This document shows, one piece after another, positions 39,989 to 51,700 of a stretch of 57,500 bases of DNA. The translations under genes and the position numbers were made by a program. The notes under the pieces were generated by a model. It ran no database searches. It was not told the DNA's origin and was given only the letters and a program-made list of their open reading frames with translations. Positions within the stretch are counted from its first letter, which is position 1. Every line of letters starts with the position of its first letter. Source of the DNA: Glandiceps talaboti (taxonomy: Eukaryota > Hemichordata > Enteropneusta > Spengelidae); NCBI RefSeq assembly GCF_964340395.1, contig NC_135567.1, positions 13,970,306 through 14,027,805 of the forward strand. Direction: 5' to 3'.

Positions 39989-42900
39989 ATGGGTGAGTAC
40001 AGATATTCACTTAGTCCTGCTTGCATACGGAGGAATTCGGGACTCGATTCTGACAATTGTCCTAGAGTCAAGTCAGTAATACAGATTCGTGCACCGTCAT
40101 GGAAGCAGGACTAATATTCACTGTGCATGAATATTGTTCAGTGAAACCGCCAGAGTGTGTTAGACATTTCTTCCTTTTGGAAGGTGATGTTTTATCGCCC
40201 AGCCTGATGAAAACTAGTGGTCACAAACTACCCAAAGTATTAGGTGTTTGTTTTGAAACGAGAATGTCGTCTTGAACTTGATACGGTTCACGGCAGCATG
40301 CAAGGTCACATTTTCTACCTATGCTGTAGTTTTTTATGTGTGCCGTCCTGAATTTGTCTTGGCGCTAAAGTTACTGTATCGTGGTTGCATACTTTCGCAG
40401 ACTTTGGGTTCAATATTATCTGTGTTTCACGCGACTCTTTTATCAGTTTGTCTATGTCAGTGAAAGTTAGTGTTGTAACATAAAACTTATATAATACAAC
40501 GTAATAGTTTGTCTGGCACTAAAAATAAACATTCTGTGTATATATTATATGTTGAGTTTTGGGCGAAAAATCACCAATACACATGACAATGCAAAAAAAA
40601 AAAACATACGCGGTATTCACAATGAATAATTACAACAGACGTGATCGTGGAGTTTGTACTTTAGCAACTCCACTTGGTCCTTTTCGAAATCTCTTGAAAG
40701 GACTTTGAAATCTAAAACGCCCAGGGCTATGATCTGAACCGTACAGAAGTCATCTGAGTATTTCAGGAGAACCGGATCAATGCACAGGGGCGTGTAATAT
40801 TGCATAGATTGTTGTTTTCCAGGTCTACAGACTAAATATAACAACCTTTTGAATATATATTCCTACCTGTATAGGGAAAGAGAGAAGGGAAGACATCGAT
40901 TGTCGACCCTGTATGAACTCCTCTGTACGTCTAGCTATTTTGAATAACCCGCTCGTTGCCGATTGGCTGCTCGAACTACGCCTACGTAAAAAAGACCCCC
41001 TAGCTTACCTGAAGATTAGATGCATAGCTACAGTAAGGAATGACTTCCGCGTTCCAAACAAAAAGGGATTGTTTCATCAAATTTACCGTATTTCGATCCA
41101 AAACGTATTCATGGTTTATACAAATCTTTTTGGCGATTTATGGTGGACCGAGTCAGCCTAAATATATTTTCTCTCTCTGGAAACGAAATGTCTACGGAAG
41201 CGTATTAGTGCCAAGTTGTAAGGAAAAAAATAAAATTTAAAATCTGGTAATACGAGATTTCAATTCTCGTAATTACGACTTTTTTCTTCAATTTCAAATC
41301 CATTATTGATTCATTTTGCCGACATATAATGAAAGAATATTCTTCGCTGTCTTAATGCACTCGATTGTTTTTAAAGAAACGAAAAACGCAATCAAATCAT
41401 ACAAACCGGTTACCGTGTCAAACACTCTATAGTAGCTGCTTAGTACATCAAAATGATAAGATTCGTGTCTGAACAATTCAAAAATTCAAAAATAACAAAC
41501 AATAAAAAATCATAATTTCATAATTACGACAATCAAAAAGTCGTAATTACGAGAATCGTAAAGTCGTAAATACGAGAATAGAAAAGTCGTAATTACGAGA
41601 ATCAAAAAGTCGTAATTACGAGAATCAAAAAGTCGTAATTACGAGAATCGAAAAGTCGTAATTACGAGAATCGAAAAGTCGTAATTACGAGAAAAACCTC
41701 GTAATTACGTGAATAGTAAACTCAATTAAGAGAAAAAAGTCGTAATTACGAGAATCAAAAAGACGTAATTACGAGAAAAAAGTCGTAATTACGAGAATCG
41801 AAAAGTCGTAATTACGAGAAAAAAAAGTCGTAATCACGAGAATTCAAAGGTCGTAATTACGAGAAAAAAGTCGTAATTACGAGAATTGAAATCTCGTAAT
41901 TACGAGATTTTAAATTTTATTTTTTTCCATACAACTTGGCACTAATACGCTTCCATAAGTGTCAGATTCACAGTCACATGTGAGCTAATATTCCATTCCA
42001 CCATTTCCAGGATGGTGATATTCTAGTCTAATATGGCTGTCGACAATAAGACCTTCAAATCCCCCGGAAGCATCACTACTTTATGGGCAACCAAAAATGA
42101 AATTAATTTCAGTATACACAGATTCACAGTTTGACACAGTAAAAATGCATTTGTATTGGAAATCGTATAAGTATACTCAACAGGAAGCTGTCGTAAACTT
42201 TTCGAGATCCATGGTTCCGGGTTTAGTGATGGCCGTGCTTCTAATTTTGAAATGTAGCGGTAATCTGACGTCATTAGTCAACGCCTCTTTCTTGGCCAAT
42301 CAGCAGTGAACATTAGACGGCTATGTCATTTGACCTGCCTTTGACATACAGAGGACTTTATACAGCGCCCGCTCATTGTAAAAGGTCTATTTTTATCGTT
42401 ACAAAAGCATTTTTGCCCCCCAGTGATAGTGTATAAGTTTACTTGGCACATATTCTTCATGCAGGTATGTTTTTGTTGCAAATGTGCATGTTTTATTCAA
42501 ATTTGAAAGGTTACGAAGAAAGATGACCCGGAAGATGACCACCCTTCTCATATTTATAGTATACGTAGTACTATAGATCGATACATTTGTAGCAGCAAGA
42601 TTCGTATGATATTTTCCTAAGAAAACGGAAATCTAAGCAATAATACACGCCCCTGTGGATCAATGCCACTCTAATAGAAAGGCAACTGGATACTAGTCCT
42701 GCTTGCAGACGGTGCACGCGTTTCACTAAACACTGTGACGGAGAAGGACCTTTCACCTTTCAAAAGTACTTCGTGTTAATAAATTTCAAGCGTACAATTA
42801 CATGAGTGTGATTTGATTTATAAAAGGTATAGAATGATCGATGTGTACGAAACCGTGTGCAATACAGTACACAAGTTGTTTACATTTTATTTATTTATCA

Positions 42901-45246
42901 TCATCAAATTCTAGTTGTGCACTTTGATTTTTACCGCTGATCTAATGTTGACGTGAACGTGGTTCAAACAACAAGAAAAGACGTTATTGCTATCTTGGGT
43001 GATTGTGTTCAAAATCGAAATCCGGTGTATTTGCTGAAGACCTTGACCAGGCGCACTATATGTAACCATGGGACTAACACCTTCATGATGTAACAAAACA
43101 CGCAGCTCTGAAACTTATATATACTACAAGCTATAATTACATACCAACTTTCACTAGGTGGTGACGATAGATTTTGTTTGAACTTCAACTGATTATACCT
43201 TTTGTAGTAGTGTGCATGCTGTTACTGTTTATATCATTCACTAAATAAATAGTCCCCACGGTGTAAGTGATGTGTGTGTGTGTTATTTTTATGGTGTCTA
43301 TCTCAACATGAAACCTTGTGATAGGCTCACTGATCTTGATAGTTTATACAATACAACTGTCTCGCTCTACGGAAAAAAACCTTTATATATAACTTGGAGT
43401 TGCACACGTGTTTTCAAATGGACGAACAGACAGTACAATATAGTTACTTTGGAAAGGTAAATTGGAAACGAATGCGACGTTTCGATCATGAACACGGACC
43501 AAGGATACCAACTACCATCAATTTCCGGACATATTATTCTGCCAGTTCAGAGATAAACATTAACCCTGAATAATCAAGTCATTACGTAATCAAGGTCGGA
43601 AGTAGAACATTGCATTTGTTACCAATTTATCATTCCAAAGTAACTTTATTGTACTATTCTACATATTGATTGATTCTTGGAACCACGAACAATGTATTCT
43701 CCGTTGTATAATTTACCCGTTAGTCTGTAAGGTACGCCGTGACGGGGCGCCCTCAACCATCGGCCAACCCCATTTTAGGGAGGCCGGTGAGGGCGAAACG
43801 TCACGACGTATCTTACAGTCTACTTACCCGTCTATAAGGCCTAAAAATAATCGTTTGGTTCCGGTTACCCCACACGACCTTTCTTTTTACTGCCGATCCT
43901 AAACTTTTTTTTTACATATTCGAGAAAAAAATAATAAAATCGCAAAAAGTTTTTAAAAGTTTCGTATCATTTGTTGCAGACTTTCAAAAGTTTTGTTTGT
44001 TGCAGACTACATTTTCAAAAATTTCACAATTTTTTGCAGACTACAGTTTGAAAGGTTTCGGAATTTGTTGCAGACATTTTCAAAGGTTTTACATGTTGTT
44101 GCAGACTACAGTGTACAGGATCTGACAATTTTTGATGTATTTACGGACTGCAGTTTCAAAATGTTGTCGACTACCAAATAATAATTTGTTTGTATTTTTT
44201 TTCACACAGCATGTGAACGTGGTCCAGGATATGCAACACCAAAAGGTGCCATGGTGAATGGTGCAAGGGAAGAAATTGTATATCTCCCCTGTATCTATAG
44301 CAACACAGAAACACAGAAACCTGATTACCTAGCAACCGTTGATGTGGACCCACGATCAAGCACCTACAGTCAAGTATGTAACATTAGATTCAGATTCAGA
44401 TTCAGATTTGGATTTGGATTTAGAATCTACGATTTGACTATGGCGTTTACCGTCCCTCTATTTTGGTATGTGTATATGTGCCGCCCTTTTGGGGTATATC
44501 TTCTAATCCTCTGGTCTAAAATGGGGTCTGGTTTTTTGAACTGAAGAGTCTAAAATGGGGTATGTTTTTTGAACTGAAGAGTCTAAAATGGAGTCTGTTT
44601 TTTGAACTGAAGAGTCTAAAATGGGGTCTGTTTTTTGAACTGAAGAGTCTAAAATGGGGTTTGTTTAAAAGAGTCTAAAATGGGGTCTGTTTTTTGAACT
44701 GAAGAGTCTAAAATAGGGTTCACTCCACATTAGTTTCGACTTTGCTTGGTCTGAAATCATTTAGCTAATCAAAGCTGTGCCAATAATTGACCCTAGTAGT
44801 TAGTTTCTCCAGTGAAGTTTTCAAGTAGTGTCTGATATATGGTGATACTGCAGGAAACACAAATCTTGTATCATAACAAGGAGTCATTGATATCATTTCA
44901 ACTTTCATTTACACCTCGATAAAATTGCCGACAACGAAGCATGTGATGAACAGAACCTGCTACAAACAGGGAAAGTAATCAAATGAATTGGATTAAAAAC
45001 ACTTGGCATTTCCATGACATTCACACTTCTACACATACCAAATTTATTATCAAAGTCACCAGCTGCTCATTGTTGTCATGGATTTTAATAGAGGAATCAC
45101 TGCATTGTTCACTGTATGCATTCAAGTTTGACAATAACCCCCACCAAGATAGGGGGCCTTTTATATCCCAGTCTTGCATGGACACACAGCAGTATATTTA
45201 GAACCTCCTGAAGGGGGGAGTTATTATCTGTCTGACCATAAATACA

Positions 45247-45336
<90 letters not shown>

Positions 45337-45373
45337 CAAACATACGTCTGTCTGTCAGTCAGTCCAAACATAC

Positions 45374-45404
<31 letters not shown>

Positions 45405-45455
45405 CAAACATACATGTCTGTCTGTCTGTCTGTATGTCTGTCTGTCCAAACATCC

Positions 45456-45543
<88 letters not shown>

Positions 45544-45618
45544 GACTGACTGACTGTCTGTCTGTCTCTGTCGGTCTGTCTGTCTGTCCAAACATATGTC
45601 TGTCTGTCTGTATGTCTA

Positions 45619-45684
<66 letters not shown>

Positions 45685-46472
45685 CATACATATGCCTGTC
45701 AATCTGTCCATTCAAGTATCTGTCTGTATATTGTCTGAGATGACCTTTCTATTTGTAACAGTATATTGGACCATGAAGTTTACATTTTGCTTCAAAATTT
45801 AACCAAAAAATGAAATAGATTTCATACAGTAGTCACTGGAGTAAAGTATTTGAGGGAACTATGTCTGTATGCAGACTTTATGAATTTATCTATTTATTTG
45901 TTTGTTTGTTTGTTTGTTTGTTTGTTTGTTTGTATGTATGTATGTATGTATGTATGTATGTATGTATGTATGTATGTATGTATGTATGTATGTATGTATG
46001 TATGTATGTATGTATGTATGTATGTATGTATACAGATTTTGAAAATTTGAACCAAATTATATGCTATAGACCCTACAGAACTGTATGTATGTATGTATGT
46101 ATGTATGTATGTATGTATGTATGTATGTATGTATGTGTGTGTGTATGTATGTATGTATGTATGTATGGATGTATGTATGTATGTATGTGTGTGTATGTAT
46201 GTATGTATGAAATTGTTTGTTTGTTTGTTTGTTTGATTGTTTGTAGGTTATCCATCGGTTACCTATGCCATATGTAGGCGATGAGTTACATCACACTGGT
46301 TGGAATGCATGCAGCAGTTGCTATGGCGATTCTTGTAGAAAGAGGAATCGTTTAGTGCTGCCTTCATTGCACTCGTCTCGTATTTATCTGATTGATGTAG
46401 AAAAATCTCCACGGAAACCAGCAATTGCTAAGGTATGGTAGTGGTTAGTAATAGTACAGACAACAGTTAAGA

Positions 46473-46564
<92 letters not shown>

Positions 46565-48680
46565 CGACGTCGATGAAGATGATAATTGTTGTTGTTGTTG
46601 TTGTTGTTGTGGTGGTGGTGATGATGGTGGTGGTGGTGGTGGTGGTGGTGGTGGTGGTGGTGGTGGTGAAAAAATGGGTGTCTTTCTTTAAATGGTTTGA
46701 AATATATCTTTGAATATTTCAAAGGTTATTGAGGCTGAAGAAGTGATCTCAAAGACAGGACTTAGTAATCCACATAACACTCATTGCCTTGGCAACGGAG
46801 ACATCATGATTAGTGGACTGGGTGATGAGGAAGGCAATGGCAGAGGTTTGTGTCTTTCTATCATAAAGGGGAACACCATGCTAGGAAATTAAGTTATTTT
46901 CACATACTATGGGTTCTGGAGAGTCATTGCATGATTTTTCATCACCTACAATTACTTACTATTTTAGAAAAAAACATCAAGTTGATTTTGTGCCTTTATA
47001 TCATATCTTTGGTTTTGTCTGTTGCATCATGGGAGTCAGTATCTGGTGCCTTTATATCATATCTTTGTTTTTGGCTGTTGCATCATGGGAGTCAGTATCT
47101 GGTGCTTTTATAGGGTATCTTTGCTTTTGGCTATTTCATCATGGGAGACAGTATCTGGTGCCTTTATAGGGTATCTTTGCTTTTGGCTATTTCATCATGG
47201 GAGTCAGTATCTGGTGCCTTTATAGGGTATCTTTGCTTTTGGCTATTGCATCATGGGAGACAGTATCTTGTGCCTTTATAGGGTATCTTTGCTTTTGTAT
47301 ATTGCATCATGGGAGTCGGCAGAAATAATGTATTCAAGTTGCAAAATGAATATTCATGAGTTGTTTTAAACTGAAGGGTACCGGCATTTTGTGCTCATGA
47401 AAATTCAATGTTTTTCCTGGAGTGGTGTTCCTCTGTATCTCCCATTATGACCGAACCCCATGATGTGCGATGAGTGCGTGCAGTGTTCTCTGTGGCAGAA
47501 CTTTCACGAGTGTAGAGAGTGAAAGTGCAGCAGAAAACACTGCAAGCACGAGGGCAAATACCCTGAGTAGCTCAAACTGGAACACATGCATAATGGGGTT
47601 CTGTTAGTCTTACATTTGTTTATCCGAAACAACGAATTTCTGTAAAAATGATACAATATATGATCATGTGATTGTTTTGGGAAAGAACGATTGTGTCCTC
47701 ATTTGCATATCATTTGCATGCAGGTGTCCAATAATGTTTTCAGTATTGCACTGTAGTTCAAATACTACTAGTATGTGTGCGCACGGGTGCACGTAATTTC
47801 TGGTACATATGTAGTATTTAGGACGTTGTCACTAAGGATAGATTAAGTTGTAATGTGAAGGAATTGACCTATTCATTCTGGTGAAAGGCCATGACAATGA
47901 GTTTGAGGTCAAAGGTTGCTAATCATGAATATTAATGACCCTAATTTACATATTAAGTAACAATTGGAGTTTTGTTCATGTCTTCAATGTCTATAAAAAT
48001 AACGATTACCTTAATTTGCATATTTGACTCTTTTGTTTCAATTCAGGTGGATTTATTTTGTTGAAAGGCAAAGATAATGAGTTTGAGGTGAAAGGAAACT
48101 GGGAAGCTGATGGTTATGTGCCGTTTAACTATGATTTCTGGTATCAACCACATCACAATGTCATGATTAGTACAGAGTGGGGTGCACCCAAAGCTTTCTA
48201 CAAAGGGTTTGATGTGGAGGATGTTAAAAATGGTAATTAAAATCTCTGGTATATATGTAATAAAATCTAATTATTCAAGGCTTTCTTTATGTTTGTGTCT
48301 GCATGTAAGGCCAGTCACTGTCTATTTTGGGAATGGGAAAAAAACAGTCTAAGTTACAAGACATCAATTCTGGACATGATAATTTACTCAGTTATCCAAA
48401 TATTGGGAGATGATGGCATTACATTTATTACATGTTTAATTATAAACATTTTCCTTTATTCCTAGGTTTGCATGTGGCAATTTGGTTAGTTATTTCCCAA
48501 ATACAGGAATAATGGTGTTACATTTCTAATATAACATCTATTTTCCATGCATTCATATCTATATGGCCAGTCTCTGCTTATTTTGGGACTGGGAAAACAT
48601 AAATTCTGGATGTGAAAATTTAGTCAGTTATTTCCCAAATATTGGGAATAATGGTATTAAATTTTATTACATAAAGTTTA

Positions 48681-48735
<55 letters not shown>

Positions 48736-51700
48736 TTTATTTCTTGTAGAGCGCATTACATTAAAACAATCTCAATGCGCTGAACAAAAGTATAAAAGTA
48801 ATTTAAAATGTACATATACACAAGTATAAACATGATATGAAACAGGATAAAAATACAAAGACACGGAATGACAATTAAAAAAGTGAAATGTAAAAAAGTT
48901 AAAAGTTAATAATAATGAGATCTAAAAAGATGATATAAATAGTGTCCTCATATTCCTAGGTTAGTATGGCCTGAGTCTACTGAAGTTCAGAACATAAATA
49001 AAAGACCTGAATACGTTACTTATTTTATTTGTCAGAAGTCAAAAAGAAATTAAAATTGACATATCAAGTGAGGAAAAGGAATTAGTTATAAGTAAATGCA
49101 TCGGCAATGGAAAATAAATACAAAAAATAACTTCAAACTTCAGGCTGGACCACACAAATAGTTTGTTCCAACTAGTCGGGTTTGTGGTCCAAGGAAAACT
49201 TATATAGTAATATAGTAAGAAGTACATTGTCTTAATATAAATAATTACACTTATTGGATATTTCGAACTTGATGGGTTGTCGCTTTTATTTCAGGAATTA
49301 TTTTTTTATTTTTTTTTCCCATTTTTCTAGGTTTGTATGGTCAGAGTCTAAATGTATGGGATTGGAAAAAACACACAAAGCTACAATCTATAGATTTAGG
49401 GCCGGAAGGTTTAATTCCACTGGAGATCCGGTTCCTTCATGAACCCACAGCAGCAGAAGGTATGGTTGGTGCTGCATTGGCCAGCAACATCATCAGATTC
49501 TTTAAGACAGAGGTATGTCAAACTTACTTATCTATTGTACTATAATTCCACAGGATATGAATAATGAATATTATACCACACACAAGCCAAGTTGAACAAA
49601 AAATATGGAATTTATACCCTAGTCATTCCTACGTCACAACAACTCGTGTCTACATCAGTGGTTCTGCTGTGTTCGAAATATAAGTCAAAATGTTCAAAAT
49701 TACCATTACTTTCCCTGAGTTTTGTTTGATATTACTGTCGCTGGTATAATTCTGTTATTTGCCAATATTTTTCTTCATTCAGCCGGAAAATACAAGTGAC
49801 CTAAGGGTTTTGTCACTACTAAGACCCCTTAGGTCACTCGTATTTTCTTTGGCTGAATAACATCTAAATGCACTTGCACAAGCCACATTATTGTCTTTGG
49901 AGAGAAAATATGGATTATATTCCCTGGTCGTTCTATGTTCTATGTCACGACAACCCATGTCTACATCACTGATTCTGCAGTGTCTGAAATGTGGATCAAA
50001 ACATTCCAGATTGCCATTATTTTTCCCAATATTTAATAAAATAATATTTGAGGAGGTAATAATTGTATTATTCCCTCATATTTTTCTTCATTCAACCAGA
50101 AAATACTCGTGATCTAAGGGTTTGTCACTACTCATCTATTGACTCATAGTAACAAGGCCCCTTATGTCACTGATATTTGTCTTCATTCAACCAGAAAATA
50201 CACGTGATCTAAGACTAAGGGTTTGTCACTACTCGTCTATTGACTCATAGTAACAAGGCCCCTTATGTCACTGATATTTGTCTTCATTCAACCAGAAAAT
50301 ACTCGTGATCTAAGGATATCTTATTTGTATCTAAATGATACAAATTGTTTGAATATTGTCAATAGGATGGTACATGGGCTGCTGAGAAAGTTATTGACAT
50401 TCCTTCAAAGAAAGTGGAAGGCTGGGCACTCCCAGAGATGCCTGGTAAGTAATAGAAGTAACACAATAGAAGTATTGATAGTTTCTAGAGTATATAGAAT
50501 GCCCAACAACATTGCAGAACACAAAACAGCACTGCAGTACACAAAACAACATTGCAGAACACAAAACTGCATTGCAGTACACAAAACTGCATTGCAGCAC
50601 ACAAAACAGCACTGCAGTACACAAAACAACATTGCAGTACACAAAACAACATTGCAGAGCACAAAACTGCATTGCACCACACAAAACAGCATTGCAGAAC
50701 ACAAAACAGCATTGCAGAACACAAAGACAACCTTGCAAAATGTAAAAGAAAATTTGCAAAACTCAACACAACATTGCAGAACACAAAACAACATCACGAC
50801 ATGACAATATCACAGAACAAAAAACAAGCTTAAAAATGCAGAACACACACAACATTGGAGACACAAAACACATTACAGAAAACAACATTTTAGAACAAAA
50901 CAGAACAGAACACAAAACAAAAACAGAACACAAACAAAGGTAAGCATTAGACTCGCACAGAAAAGAGTTTATAGAAAATTCAGAACTGCAGACGACATTG
51001 CAGAAAACAAAACAACATAACAGAACTGGATGACAACATCACAGAACATAATGAAACTTGACATGACAACATATTCATATTTGCAAATTTCAAACTGGTA
51101 TTTTTATTTTAACCCTCAACAAGATATCCTCAATGTTTCGTTTAATCTCTAAAATATTTTATTTTCAGGATTGATAACTGATATCCTGATATCATTGGAT
51201 GATAAATTTCTCTACTTCTCCAATTGGTTACATGGAGATATCCGTCAATATGACATCACAGATACCAAAAACCCTAAATTAGTTGGTCAGGTAAGTGTTA
51301 GCCATATTTGGATATCTGTTTACCATATTTGGATACCTGTTTACCATATTAGGATATTTGGAAGCCATATTTGTCAGTATGACATCATAGATACCAGACA
51401 TCCTAAATGAGTTGGCCAGGTAAGTGTTAGCCATATTTGGATATGTGTTTACCATATTAGGATATTTGTAAGCCATATTTGTCAGTATGACATCACATAT
51501 ACAAGACATCATACTAAATGAGTTGGCCAGGGAAGTGTGTGCCATAGTTGGATATATGTTTACCATATTTGGATAAATGCTTGCTATATTTGCATATGCA
51601 TGTGTGTTTGCCATATTTGGATATATATACAGACAGAATACAACAACACAGACAGAATACAACAACAGACAATAAAAACTAGCATGTGTTAAAAAGGATA

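Noticed and set aside
40913-41161. Possible transposase frame inside the 1.87-kb element
   Set aside because: Only about 80 residues, with no catalytic motif I can recognise; the element looks non-autonomous.
45174-45715. Cys-Leu-Ser-Val and Asp-Arg-Gln-Thr repeat proteins
   Set aside because: Tetranucleotide (TCTG)n read in several frames.
51371-51421. Alternative exon 8 in copy B
   Set aside because: It lacks the exon's 5' two-thirds and has an in-frame TGA, so I class it as a decayed duplicate.
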